In this document: positions 1-11,240 of the stretch, in pieces
Numbering within the stretch: the stretch's first letter is position 1
Layout of the letters: each line of letters starts with the position of its first letter
Source: Myxococcales bacterium
GTDB taxonomy: Bacteria; Myxococcota; Myxococcia; Myxococcales; Anaeromyxobacteraceae
DNA: 64,000 nucleotides
Assembly: GCA_021806645.1 (NCBI GenBank)
Contig: JAJZQX010000005.1
Coordinates: 124,001 to 188,000, forward strand
Direction: 5' to 3'
The notes under the pieces: generated by a model
Seen by the model: only the letters and a program-made list of their open reading frames with translations
What the model was told of the DNA's origin: nothing
The model's database searches: none
Position numbers and translations under genes: made by a program

Positions 1-1772
1 GGTGGCTGTTCCGACTTGCGCAGCAGGTGGTTGCCGAGCACCAGCGCGTCCATCCCGGTCTGCATGAAGCAGCGCCAGGCGTCGAGCGGTGACTCGACGA
101 TCGGCTCCCCCCGCACGTTGAAGGAGGTGTTGACCAGCACCGGGCAGCCGGTGCGCTGGTGGAACCGCTCGAGGAGGGCGTGGAAGCGGGGGTTGTCGTC
201 GCGGTGGACGGTCTGGACGCGCGCCGAGCCGTCGACGTGCGTCACCGCCGGGATCTCCGAGCGGACCACGTCCCGCTGGGCCAGGCCGCGGCGCCCGGCC
301 TGCTCGGCGGTCAGGGGCCGGCGGCGCGACCGCTTCACGTCGGCCACCAGCAGCATGTACGGGCTCTCCCCGGCCAGCTCGAACCAGTCGGCGGCCCGCT
401 CCACCGGCACCGCGGGCGCGAAGGGGCGGAAGCCCTCGCGGAACTTGATGGCCAGGTTGAGCCGCTGCTGCATGCCGGGCGGGCGCGGGTCGGCGAGGAT
501 GGAGCGGTTGCCGAGCGCCCGCGGCCCGAACTCCATCCGCCCCTGGAACCAGCCCACCACCTGCCCCTCGGCCAGCAGGGCGGCCACCGCGTCGAGGAGC
601 GGCGCGTCCTCCAGCCGGAGGTGGGGCAGGCCGCGCGCGGCCAGGAAGGCGGCGATGGCGCCGTCGCCGTGGGCGGGGCCGAGCAGCGAGCCGCGCTGCA
701 GGTCGCGGCCGGTCTTGACGATGGCGGGCTGGCCGAAGTGGTGGTGGTGGATGGCGTAGGCCGCCCCCATGGCGCCGCCGGCGTCGCCGGCCGCCGGCTG
801 GATCCAGAGCCGCTCGAAGATCCCCTGCCGCTGCAGCTTCCCGTTGGCCACGCAGTTGAGGGCCACGCCGCCGGCCAGGCAGAGGTCGCGCTGCCCGGTC
901 TCGCGCCGCACGGTTCGCGCCATCCGCAGCACCACCTCCTCGGTCACCTCCTGGATGGAGCGGGCGAGGTCCAGCTCGCGCTGTGTGAGCGGGCCCTCCG
1001 GCTGCCGAGCCGGGCCGCCGAAGAGCGCCGCGAAGCGCGCCCCGGTCATGCGCAGCCCGGCCCCGAACTCGAACCAGGACATGTCGAGCCGCAGCGATCC
1101 GTCCTCCTTGAGGTCGATGAGCCGGTCGCGGATGAGGCCCGCGTAGCGCGGCTCGCCGTAGGGAGCCAGCCCCATCAGCTTGTACTCGCCGGAGTTGACC
1201 TTGAAGCCGCAGAAGCCGGTGAAGGCCGAGTAGAGCAGTCCCAGCGAGTGGGGAAAGCGCAGCTCGGCCTCGAGCCGCACCCGGTCGCCGCGGCCGGTTC
1301 CCCAGGTGGTGGTGGCCCACTCCCCCACCCCGTCCATGGTGAGGACGGCCGCCTCGGCGAAGGGCGAGGGGAAGAAGGCCGAGGCGGCGTGGGACTCGTG
1401 GTGCTCGGCGAAGAGGACCGGGCCACGGTAGTCGAGCGCCTCGGCCACCAGGTCGGGGACCCAGAGCTTGGTGGCCAGCCAGGCCGGGATGGCCCGCATG
1501 AAGGCCGGCAGCCCGGCCGGCGCGTAGGCGAGGTGGGTCTCCAGCAGCCGCTCCAGCTTGAGGAACGGCTTGTCGTAGAAGGCCACCGCGTCGAGGTCGC
1601 GGACCCCGAGCCCCCCCAAGGCCAGGCAGGCGCGGACGGCCTGGAGGGGGAAGCCGGCGTCGTGCTTGCGCCGGGTGAACCGCTCCTCCTGGGCCGCCGC
1701 CACCACCAGCCCGTCGCGCAGCAGGCACGCGGCCGAGTCGTGGTAGTAGGCGGAGATCCCGAGGACGTTCAT
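1..1772 (-). CDS. Carbamoyltransferase, NodU/CmcH/TobZ family (C-terminus cut by window edge)
   Basis: Predicted to transfer a carbamoyl group from carbamoyl phosphate, through a carbamoyl-adenylate, onto a sugar or natural-product hydroxyl. About 590 residues are visible; the family is usually about 570-620, so only the last residues are missing. The ATG at 1772 opens MNVLGISAYYHDSA, the usual N-terminus, which fits an ASKHA-fold YrdC-like half. The metal-site segment HHESHAASAFF lies near residue 120 and TMDGVGEW follows shortly after. The C-terminal carbamoyltransferase domain shows MEFGPRALGNRSIL and NTSFN. The gene follows secA on the same strand after 51 bp. Family assignment is firm, but the acceptor substrate cannot be read from the sequence and no obvious biosynthetic cluster is visible on this side. 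Confidence 0.93.
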   Translation of the reverse strand, partial: MNVLGISAYYHDSAACLLRDGLVVAAAQEERFTRRKHDAGFPLQAVRACLALGGLGVRDLDAVAFYDKPFLKLERLLETHLAYAPAGLPAFMRAIPAWLATKLWVPDLVAEALDYRGPVLFAEHHESHAASAFFPSPFAEAAVLTMDGVGEWATTTWGTGRGDRVRLEAELRFPHSLGLLYSAFTGFCGFKVNSGEYKLMGLAPYGEPRYAGLIRDRLIDLKEDGSLRLDMSWFEFGAGLRMTGARFAALFGGPARQPEGPLTQRELDLARSIQEVTEEVVLRMARTVRRETGQRDLCLAGGVALNCVANGKLQRQGIFERLWIQPAAGDAGGAMGAAYAIHHHHFGQPAIVKTGRDLQRGSLLGPAHGDGAIAAFLAARGLPHLRLEDAPLLDAVAALLAEGQVVGWFQGRMEFGPRALGNRSILADPRPPGMQQRLNLAIKFREGFRPFAPAVPVERAADWFELAGESPYMLLVADVKRSRRRPLTAEQAGRRGLAQRDVVRSEIPAVTHVDGSARVQTVHRDDNPRFHALLERFHQRTGCPVLVNTSFNVRGEPIVESPLDAWRCFMQTGMDALVLGNHLLRKSEQP

Positions 1773-1823
1773 GCGAGCCGGCGAGGCGGGCGCCGCTCCT
1801 TCTCCGAGGGGGCCCGGACGTGG

Positions 1824-4655
<2,832 letters not shown>

Positions 4656-4717
4656 GTGTGTGTACCGGCCTCGCGAGGGGGCGGGAGTTGAGTGCCATTC
4701 CCTACCCCGAAGTCACA

Positions 4718-4745
4718 CCAATAACCACCCCTGTCCCCTCGTCAA
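4718..4745 (-). promoter_or_regulatory. Possible sigma-70-type promoter for secA
   Basis: Reading on the minus strand, TTGACG (complement of 4740-4745) is followed 16 bp later by TATTGG (complement of 4718-4723), about 60 bp ahead of the secA start. The -35 hexamer is good and the -10 is weak, so this is only a candidate. Nothing better was seen in the 139 bp between secA and the divergent gene. Confidence 0.3.
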
Positions 4746-4794
4746 CGCTCGGGATTTCGATCTCGCGCCCCGGCTCCCGTAGACTGGGGGCGCC

Positions 4795-5490
4795 ATGACC
4801 CGTGCCGTCGCCCTCGTCGCCCTCGTCGCCTCCGCCGCCGGCTGTGCCGGGACCTCGGTCACGCTTCGTGAAGCGCTCGACCAGAGCGACCTGCAGGCGC
4901 GGCTGGCGGCTCGCGGCCACGCCTGGCTGGGCCAGGGGAAGAGGCCCTTCCTGGTCGGTGGGGAGCGGTTCAACCCCGACTGCACCGGCTTCGTCGAGGC
5001 GGTCTACGCGACCGAGGGGATCCCGCTGCGGCTGCTGGCGCAGCGGGCGGCGCCCCGGGCGACCTCCGGCGTGGCCGCCCTCTGGGCCGCGGCCGGGCGG
5101 TACGGTTCCCGCTGGCGCCGTGGAGCGTGGCCGGCCCCGGGCGACCTGATCTTCTTCGACGACACCTGGGACCGGAACGGCAACGGCGTCCACGACGATC
5201 CCTTCACGCACCTCGGGATGGTCGAGTGGGTGGACGAGCAGGGGACCGTCACCTTCCTGCACCGCGCCGGCGCCGGCGTGGTCCGTGGCCACCTCACGCT
5301 CGCCCGCCCCGCCTCCATGCGCGCCGCCGGCGGCACAGAGCTGAACGCGCCGCTGCGGGTCCGGGTCTCCAGGGACGACCGGGCCCCGGCGCTGGCGGGT
5401 CAGCTGTTCGTGGGGTTCGGGCGGATCGACCCGGCGCACGCGACGCGCTCGACCCATGCGAGCAGCGCGGCGAGGCCTACTCGAGGATGA
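4795..5490 (+). CDS. NlpC/P60-like lipoprotein (probable cell-wall peptidase)
   Basis: A 231-residue exported protein. The N-terminus MTRAVALVALVASAAGC is a lipoprotein signal with Cys 17 as the likely lipidated residue. The mature part has PDCTGFVEAVYATEG, matching the nucleophile motif of NlpC/P60 and CHAP peptidases (usually DCSGFV). It also has PGDLIFFDDTWD and a later FTHLGMVEW, whose His is the probable second catalytic residue. Such enzymes cut peptidoglycan stem peptides or act as amidases. The ATG has a GGGGG stretch 5 bases upstream. It converges on and slightly overlaps the M23 peptidase gene, another envelope enzyme. The substrate is not determined. Confidence 0.78.
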   Translation: MTRAVALVALVASAAGCAGTSVTLREALDQSDLQARLAARGHAWLGQGKRPFLVGGERFNPDCTGFVEAVYATEGIPLRLLAQRAAPRATSGVAALWAAAGRYGSRWRRGAWPAPGDLIFFDDTWDRNGNGVHDDPFTHLGMVEWVDEQGTVTFLHRAGAGVVRGHLTLARPASMRAAGGTELNAPLRVRVSRDDRAPALAGQLFVGFGRIDPAHATRSTHASSAARPTRG

Positions 5491-6394
5491 ACTTGCGGGG
5501 ATTCTCGGGGATGCCGTTGACCCGCACCTCGTAGTGCAGGTGAGGCCCGGTCGACTTGCCGGTGTTGCCGACCGCGGCGATCTTGTCGCCCCGCTTCACG
5601 CGGTCGCCCGCCCGGACGAAGGTCTCGGAGAGGTGCCCGTAGCGGGTCTTCACGCCGTAGCCGTGATCGATGACCAGCACCTTGCCGTAACCGCCCTCGA
5701 CCCCGTTGAAGACCACCACGCCGTCCGACGGCGCGGCGATGGGCTGCCCGTGCGGGGTGGCGACGTCGAGCCCCTCGTGCATCCTCCGGTCGTCCGAGTA
5801 GGGGTCGATGCGGGTGCCGAAGTCGGAGGTGACCCAGCCGTGCGTCGGCCAGATGGACGGGGTCGAGGCCAGCAGGGAGCGCTGGTCGTCGAAGTACTCC
5901 TGCAGCTGCCGGAGGCTCTGCTCCGAGCGGGCCGCGTCGGCCTCGAGCGAGCCGAGCTTCCCGGGGAGCGCGTTCAGGTTGTGTTCGGCGGCCGGAACCG
6001 GACCGGCCGGGAGGGTCTCGGGCTCCGGCGTGCCGACCGGGCCGATGGCCAGGTTGCGCTCGGGGTCCTGGAGCGAGGAGACGGCCGTCCTCAGCTTGGC
6101 GTCGAACCGCTCGACCCGGTCGAGCGTGGCGCCGATGTGGGCCACCTTCTCCTGGACCAGCAGCACCTGGCTGCGGAGCTGGGCGTTCTCCTCGCGCAGC
6201 GTCGAGTTGTCGGACGAGGCCGACAGGAGCGTCAGGTAGTGGATCCCGGTGGCGAGCGCGAGGGCGACCAACCCCAGGCCTCCCCAGGCCAGCTTCTGCA
6301 GCCAGGGCTTGGCCACCCGGAACTTGCGCACGGCCTGGCTGTGGTCGGAGACCACGATGACCGTGAAGATCTTGGAGTCGGGTCTTTCGGCCAT
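5477..6394 (-). CDS. M23 (LytM-type) murein peptidase, membrane anchored
   Basis: A 305-residue protein starting at the ATG of MAERPDSKIFTVIVVSDH; an upstream in-frame start at 6457 would add 21 unconserved residues. One membrane helix (about residues 35-57, AWGGLGLVALALATGIHYL) is followed by a coiled-coil stretch (LREENAQLRSQVLLVQEKV). The C-terminal LytM domain has a complete zinc site: HEGLDVA supplies His and Asp, and HLHYEV supplies the HxH. It is therefore probably an active endopeptidase rather than an EnvC/NlpD-like degenerate activator. The architecture is typical of envelope M23 proteins acting in the periplasm during growth or division. Its 3' end overlaps the convergent lipoprotein gene by 14 bp. 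Confidence 0.9.
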   Translation of the reverse strand: MAERPDSKIFTVIVVSDHSQAVRKFRVAKPWLQKLAWGGLGLVALALATGIHYLTLLSASSDNSTLREENAQLRSQVLLVQEKVAHIGATLDRVERFDAKLRTAVSSLQDPERNLAIGPVGTPEPETLPAGPVPAAEHNLNALPGKLGSLEADAARSEQSLRQLQEYFDDQRSLLASTPSIWPTHGWVTSDFGTRIDPYSDDRRMHEGLDVATPHGQPIAAPSDGVVVFNGVEGGYGKVLVIDHGYGVKTRYGHLSETFVRAGDRVKRGDKIAAVGNTGKSTGPHLHYEVRVNGIPENPRKFILE

Positions 6395-6522
6395 TCTTGG
6401 AGAGGCTCCGGTGCGAACGTCGCTCGGGCTGGAGCGGGGGGGGCTCCAGCCTTTCAATGGCGCGTCAACCCGGAACGGGTAGCAGACCCCGCTTTAGGGG
6501 TCAAGGACTGCACGGATCCCGA

Positions 6523-7341
6523 TTAGCCCCTTTTGGGGCGTTTCTTGTCTTCAGCGCTCGCAGGCGAATCGGGCTCGGACATCCGGATCATCGCCACCGT
6601 GATGTTGTCGTCGCCCCCACGCTCGTTGGCGAGATCGACCAGCCGCTCGACGGCCTCGTCCCCCTTCTCCTCCACCGCCGCCAGGATCTCCTGGTCGTCC
6701 ACCAGGTTGCAGAGCCCGTCGCTGCAAGTGACGATGGCGTCGCCCGCCTCCAGCTCCAGCCCCATCAGGTCGACCAGCACCTCGCGCTCGAAACCGACCG
6801 AGCGGGTGATGATGTTCTTGTAGCGGCTGTTGCGGGCGTCCTCCTCGGTGATGGCGCCGCTCCGGAGCTGCTCGGCCACCAGCGAGTGGTCCTGGGTCAC
6901 CTGGTAGATGTGGCCGGAGCGGAGCAGGTAGGCCCGGCTGTCCCCGACATGGGCGACGAAGGCCGAGTTGCCGTCGACCAGCACCGCCGTGACGGTGGTC
7001 CCCATTCCCGACAGCTCGCGATCGTCCTGGGCCGCCTCGTAGATGGCGGCGCAGGCCTGCTCGACGGCGTGGCCGAGAACGTCCGGGAGCGGGTTCTCCT
7101 CCCCTTCGGCCCCCGACCCGAACAGGGTGGGATCCTCTTCGCGGGCCTGGAGGATCATCTTCCGGATGGTGTCCACCGCGATGCGCGAGGCCGTCCCGCC
7201 ACCGGCGTGGCCCCCCATGCCGTCTGCGACGACGAAGAGCCCGAGCGGCTCGTCGATGAGCAGCGCGTCCTGGTTCTGCTCGCGCCGCTGGCCGACGTCT
7301 GTCAGGCCGCGCGCGGCGATCCGGAGGGGCGGTGAGACCAT
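6523..7341 (-). CDS. PP2C-family Ser/Thr protein phosphatase (Stp1/PrpC type)
   Basis: A metal-dependent phosphatase expected to reverse phosphorylation by Hanks-type kinases; one such kinase lies at 60.2 kb in this window. The ATG at 7341 begins MVSPPLRIAARGLTDVGQ. The upstream open frame to 7524 is Arg/Pro-rich and not family-like. The metal and catalytic motifs are present in order: REQNQDA, VVADGMGGHAGG, a GMGTT segment, GDSRAYLLR, TCSDGL and GGDDNITV. The 272-residue length matches bacterial Stp1-like phosphatases without extra domains. No membrane segment is seen, so it is cytosolic. It stands alone between the M23 peptidase and recN. Confidence 0.93.
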   Translation of the reverse strand: MVSPPLRIAARGLTDVGQRREQNQDALLIDEPLGLFVVADGMGGHAGGGTASRIAVDTIRKMILQAREEDPTLFGSGAEGEENPLPDVLGHAVEQACAAIYEAAQDDRELSGMGTTVTAVLVDGNSAFVAHVGDSRAYLLRSGHIYQVTQDHSLVAEQLRSGAITEEDARNSRYKNIITRSVGFEREVLVDLMGLELEAGDAIVTCSDGLCNLVDDQEILAAVEEKGDEAVERLVDLANERGGDDNITVAMIRMSEPDSPASAEDKKRPKRG

Positions 7342-7417
7342 TCGCACGCAGCGTACCCCTCCGATCGAGCGAGGGTCAACGCGTGAACCATCCGGGTCCA
7401 CAAGCACCCGCTTTCGC

Positions 7418-9250
7418 TCAGGGTGACATCGCGACGGATCGGGCCGCGGCGCGCCCGGGCGCGGACCGCCGCCCCCGCTCCGGCCCGCCTCCGGATCTCG
7501 CCGCCGAGATGAGCGCCCCGGCATGCTCGAGCGCCGCAGCCGTCACCGTGGCCCCCGCCATCATCCGTGCGATCTCCTGCCGTTGCTCGTCGGCCCGCTC
7601 CAGCAGCGCCACCTCCGACGTGGTGCGCCCGCCCGCCACCCGCTTCGAGACCCGGTGGTGGCGGTCGGCGAAGGCGGCGATCTGCGGCAGGTGCGTGATG
7701 CAGATGACCTGCCGGCCGCCCGCCACCTCGGCCAGCACGCGCCCCATCGCCTCGGCCACGGCGCCGCCGATCCCCGAGTCGACCTCGTCGAAGACGTAGG
7801 TGAGGACCGGATCACGCCGCGCCAGCGTCCGCTTCACCGCCAGCAGCAGGCGCGACAGCTCGCCTCCCGAGGCGATGCGGGCCAGCGGCCGTGGGGCCTC
7901 GCCGGGGTTTGGGGCGAGCAGGTAGAGCGCCTGCTCCGACCCGTCGGGCCCGAGCAGGGCTCCGCCCGCCCCCACCCCACCTTCCGGCGGCGAGAAGGCC
8001 ACCTCGAGCCGGCAGCGCGCCATGCCGAGCCCCGAGAGCTCCGCCTCGACCCCGGCGCAGAAGGCCCTGGCCGCCTTCTGCCGGGCCCGCGTGATCAGGC
8101 CGGCCAGCGTGGCCGCCTCGGCCCCGGCCGCGTCGATCTCGGGCGCCAGGGCCGCCAGCCGCTCGCCGCCGCCGGTGAGCGAGCCGAGCTCGGCCGCCAT
8201 CTCCGCCCGGCGCGCCACCGCCGCCTCGAGCGAGCCGCCATGCTTGCGGCAGAGCGCCTTCAAGGCCTCCAGCCGGTCCTCGATGACCTGCAGCCGCTCG
8301 CCGTCACCGCCCACCGTCTCGGCGTACCGTCCCAGCTCGCGACCGGCCTCGGTCAGCTCGATGATCGCCGAGCGGAGCAGCTGGAGGGACGCCCCCAGCC
8401 TCGGGTCGAGCGCCGCGGCGTCCGAGAGCGCCCGGACCGCCTGCCCCACCTGCTCGCTGGCGCTGCCGTCCTCGCCGTAGACCAGCCCCTCGGCCGAGCC
8501 GGCCGCCTCGCGCAGCCTCTCGGCGCTGGCCAGCACCCGCCGCTCGGCGTCGAGCGCGGCGTCCTCGCCCGGCTTCGGATCGACGGCGTCCAGCTCCTTC
8601 AGCTGGAACGCCAGATAGTCGGCCCGCCGGCCGCGCTCGGCCTCGTCGCGCCGCAGGGAGTCCCGCTCGCGGCAGAGGGCCGAGAGTCGCCCGAAGGTCT
8701 CGCGGTAGCGGGTGAGCGGCGGCGCCGAGCCTCCCGCCTGCGAGCCTCCCGCCGGCGCGTCGAGCCCGGCGAAGGCGTCGAGGAGCGAGAGGTGTGTGGC
8801 CTCGTCGAGCAGCGAGACGTGCTCGTGCTGGCCGGAGACGTCCACCACGCCGCGCAGCGCCTCGGCCAGCACCGACGCGGTGACCAGCACGCCGTTGACG
8901 TAGGCCCGGCCGCGCCCGCCTCGCTGGGCCACCCGACGGACCAGCAGCTCGGCCGGCTCGGCCGGCTCGCCAGGCGGGAGCGGCGGCGGTGGCGCCACGC
9001 CCGCCCCCGCCAGCCTGGTGAAGACCGGGTGGTCGGCCGGCAGCTCGAAGAGCGCCTCCACCACCGCCTCGTCGGCGCCGTCGCGCAGGACCTCGGCGCT
9101 CATGCGGCCGCCGAGCACCAGGTGGAGGGCGTTCACCAGGATCGACTTGCCCGCGCCCGTCTCCCCGGTGAGGACGTTCAGCCCGTGGCCGAACCGGACC
9201 TCCACCGCGTCGACGATCGCGAAGCCGGAGATTCGCAGGGTCGTGAGCAT
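7418..9250 (-). CDS. recN: DNA repair ATPase RecN
   Basis: An SMC-like repair protein that acts at double-strand breaks. It is 610 residues from the ATG of MLTTLRISGFAIVDAVEV; the longer open frame upstream runs through a truncated acetyltransferase gene and is not part of recN. Walker A is TGETGAGKSILV near residue 30 and the signature is ASGGELSRLLLAVKRTLA. Walker B/D-loop is VFDEVDSGIGG, followed by ITHLPQIAAFADRH. A long central coiled-coil separates the ATPase halves. A Gly-, Ala- and Arg-rich tail after the last conserved segment is unremarkable. No LexA-type operator was recognised upstream, where the sequence is the relic of another gene. Confidence 0.96.
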   Translation of the reverse strand: MLTTLRISGFAIVDAVEVRFGHGLNVLTGETGAGKSILVNALHLVLGGRMSAEVLRDGADEAVVEALFELPADHPVFTRLAGAGVAPPPPLPPGEPAEPAELLVRRVAQRGGRGRAYVNGVLVTASVLAEALRGVVDVSGQHEHVSLLDEATHLSLLDAFAGLDAPAGGSQAGGSAPPLTRYRETFGRLSALCRERDSLRRDEAERGRRADYLAFQLKELDAVDPKPGEDAALDAERRVLASAERLREAAGSAEGLVYGEDGSASEQVGQAVRALSDAAALDPRLGASLQLLRSAIIELTEAGRELGRYAETVGGDGERLQVIEDRLEALKALCRKHGGSLEAAVARRAEMAAELGSLTGGGERLAALAPEIDAAGAEAATLAGLITRARQKAARAFCAGVEAELSGLGMARCRLEVAFSPPEGGVGAGGALLGPDGSEQALYLLAPNPGEAPRPLARIASGGELSRLLLAVKRTLARRDPVLTYVFDEVDSGIGGAVAEAMGRVLAEVAGGRQVICITHLPQIAAFADRHHRVSKRVAGGRTTSEVALLERADEQRQEIARMMAGATVTAAALEHAGALISAARSGGGPERGRRSAPGRAAARSVAMSP

Positions 9251-9290
9251 GGGCGGAGCATGGCACCGACCCCTGACACTGCGCAAGTAT

Positions 9291-9506
9291 TCAGTGGTGG
9301 GGGCGTTCAGGGGCGTCGCGGGCCATACCCGGCAGCGCGACGTCGCGAACGAAGGTGAGCGCGCCATCGGCCGGGTAGGGCCACGGCACCCGGCTCGCCA
9401 GGTGGCGCACGATCTCCCAGCGCGGGAAGTGCTCCTGGATGGCGAGAGCGTCGGCCAGGGCGAGCGGACGCAGAAGCAGGCGCCCGGTCTGGAGCGGGGG
9501 AATCAC
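9291..9506 (-). pseudogene. Truncated GNAT acetyltransferase (RimJ/RimL-like N-terminus only)
   Basis: A 71-codon frame opens with MIPPLQTGRLLLRPLALADA and continues with AIQEHFPRWEIVRHLASRVPW. This is the characteristic N-terminal beta-strand and helix region of GNAT N-acetyltransferases. The match ends abruptly at DVALPGMAR, where full-length relatives continue for about 100 more residues including the acetyl-CoA binding loop. Here a stop follows within 6 codons, only 41 bp before the recN start. It begins 10 bp after the HNH endonuclease stop. It is most likely a decayed gene left by a deletion, not a functional enzyme. Confidence 0.65.
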
Positions 9507-9515
9507 CCGGACAGT

Positions 9516-10850
9516 CTACTCGACGGGTCGGAGTTCTCGTCCTGGCCGCCGGCGCGCGCGAGCGTACCTCTCCACGCAGCGCACCCCGAAGACCTGCCTC
9601 GCCGCCAACCCATTGTGGTGGCGGCAGGTTAGGCGGAGATTCTCGACCGTGGACGGTCCCCAGTCGGCCCACGGGATGATGTGGTCCAGCTCCAGCCGGT
9701 GCGTCGAGCCGCAGCGCCCTCCCCCGTCGAGCGGCCAGGTGCAGCGGCCGGCGTCGCGCGCCCAGACGGCGCGGCGGACGGCGGCGGGGATGGCTTCCCG
9801 AGGGCCCTCACGCCTGTGAGGTGGCGGCCCGGGCGGGGTCGGGGGCGGGGTCGGGGGCGGGGGCGGGGGCGGGGTCGCGGTCGGGGGCGGGGTCGCGGTC
9901 GCGGTCGCGGTCGGGGGCGGGGTCGCGGTCGCGGTCGCGGTCGCGGTAGGCGTCGGGGTCGTGGCGGTGGTCCTGAGCGCCCGCGGCCTCTTCGCAAGCC
10001 CTCGCGCCTTCGCCTGCTTCTCGAGGAGCAGGTTGAGCGCCACCTCGAGCACCTGCTCCATGGTCGCGCCGGGGATGGCGTGCGAGAGGCCATCGCGGGC
10101 GGCATCGAGCTTCTTGAGAAACGGCCGCGACACCGTGATGTGCAGCCGGCGCAGCTCGGCGGTGAGCGGCTCAGTCTCGTCGCGCGGCGGGAAGCCCCGC
10201 GCGGGGTGGGTCAGTTCTTCTTCTGACGTCAGAAGTGACTCTGGGTCCGTGTCGAGATGGGCGGGCGCCAGGGAGCAGGTCGATGGACCGGACACGCTGG
10301 CCAGGCGTGCCGGCGCCGTGGCCCGGGGCGGACCGAGCGTGAGCAGAGACGGGGCCAGCGACGTCACCACCACGCGAAGGGGCGGCGCCTCCCGCGGCTG
10401 AAGCTCGGCGACGACCTCCCGTGCTTCCCGGGCGGAGAGGCCGAAGAAGCGCGGGGCCACCTCGGTCCAGTTCTCCTCGGTCACCACCTTGGCCAGCTCG
10501 GCCGTCGTCGACAGGCAGAGCCGGCCGTTCGCGATCGGCTCCACGAGGTCCGGGATGCGCTGGAGGAGACGCGCGGCGCTCATCCGGTAGAAGGCGGCGC
10601 TGTTGGAGAGCCCCAGCTCGAAATGGAGAAAGGCGAAGAAGCTGGCGTGCCCCAGCGGTTCCCAGCCGCGCCGCCGGTCGAAGTCGGCCAGGGCGACGAG
10701 GAAGTCGGCCATGGCGGCCTGCTCCCTGCGCAGGAGGGTTTTGAGCGCATCGCGGAGCTGCCGGGCTTCCAGGAGTTCGAGGGACGGGAAGGCCGCTCCT
10801 TGCAACGAAGCCGCGGCCGAGGGAGGGGTCGGTTGCGCGTGGTCGATCAT
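9516..10850 (-). CDS. HNH endonuclease-domain protein with low-complexity Thr/Ala/Pro linker
   Basis: A 444-residue protein. Residues about 20-150 form a helical N-terminal region (QLRDALKTLLRREQ, WEPLGHASFFAFL, LGLSNSAAFYRMSAA) of the sort found ahead of HNH domains in a large multicopy family. Residues about 300-345 are a Thr-Ala/Pro tract encoded by GC hexamer repeats. The C-terminus has CTWPLDGGGRCGSTHRLELDHIIPWADWG and ENLRLTCRHHN (listed as separate blocks here), giving the His-Asn-His metal finger and two Cys. It probably nicks or cuts DNA, but the biological role of this family is not established. It is flanked by gene relics, fitting a recent arrival. Confidence 0.8.
   Translation of the reverse strand: MIDHAQPTPPSAAASLQGAAFPSLELLEARQLRDALKTLLRREQAAMADFLVALADFDRRRGWEPLGHASFFAFLHFELGLSNSAAFYRMSAARLLQRIPDLVEPIANGRLCLSTTAELAKVVTEENWTEVAPRFFGLSAREAREVVAELQPREAPPLRVVVTSLAPSLLTLGPPRATAPARLASVSGPSTCSLAPAHLDTDPESLLTSEEELTHPARGFPPRDETEPLTAELRRLHITVSRPFLKKLDAARDGLSHAIPGATMEQVLEVALNLLLEKQAKARGLAKRPRALRTTATTPTPTATATATATPPPTATATATPPPTATPPPPPPPTPPPTPPGPPPHRREGPREAIPAAVRRAVWARDAGRCTWPLDGGGRCGSTHRLELDHIIPWADWGPSTVENLRLTCRHHNGLAARQVFGVRCVERYARARRRPGRELRPVE
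9831..9970. repeat. GC-only hexamer repeat inside the HNH gene; G-quadruplex-prone strand
   Basis: About 140 bp built almost wholly from the hexamers GGGGTC, GGGGGC and GCGGTC on the plus strand. In the HNH gene (minus strand) they encode alternating Thr-Ala and Pro residues. The left half contains six or more runs of four to five G separated by one or two bases, which is a G-quadruplex motif on the template strand. The unit length is a multiple of three, so copy-number change would alter linker length without a frameshift. Confidence 0.85.
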
Positions 10851-11240
10851 TCACGCAACGTCTCATGCGGGTCTGACATTTCCGGTGCCGCGAAGGCACA
10901 TGAGACCCAAGTGGGACGCGCATTCCGCTGGCTCGACCGCCCGTCCGCGCCGGACCCGCGGTCGGTCCTCCGCGGCACCGCCCTCCCCTGCCAGCCGACT
11001 TCGACCGCCCGCTCCGCGGCACCGCCCGTCTGCGCATCCCCTTCGCCGCGCCTCTCGAGCGGCCGTCGGCGCCGTCCGCTCCGTTCGTCTGCACCCTCCC
11101 CGCACCGCACCGCCCGCCCCCGCGCTCCCCTCGATACGCCTCTCGCTGGTCGAACGGACCCGTTCGAGGTTGCGGACGGGGTCGGGGTCGGAGGCGCTGC
11201 TCTCAGCTTGCGGCGCCGCCACCAGAAGCCGGCGGCGCCG
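10851..11240. other. 390-bp stretch without a recognisable gene
   Basis: Lies between the starts of the HNH gene and the end of nadK. Translations in all frames are low-complexity Arg/Ala/Pro/Ser and resemble nothing known. Two structures are visible. One is a 15-bp direct repeat (TCCGCGGCACCGCCC at 10969-10983 and 11013-11027) embedded in a degenerate 44-bp tandem unit. The other is a tight inverted repeat, TCGAACGG/CCGTTCGA, at 11150-11167. The HNH promoter must lie here, but no convincing -35/-10 was found. Confidence 0.5.

Noticed and set aside
4780-4785. TAGACT as a -10 for the NlpC/P60 gene
   Set aside because: It would place the start of transcription beyond the GGGGG ribosome-binding stretch, and no -35 is found.
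9831-9970. Regular short repeats that could suggest a CRISPR array
   Set aside because: Units are 6 bp with no spacers and lie in a coding frame as a low-complexity linker.
10851-11240. Possible small genes on either strand in the 390-bp gap
   Set aside because: All frames are Arg/Ser/Pro low-complexity without ribosome-binding sites or similarity.
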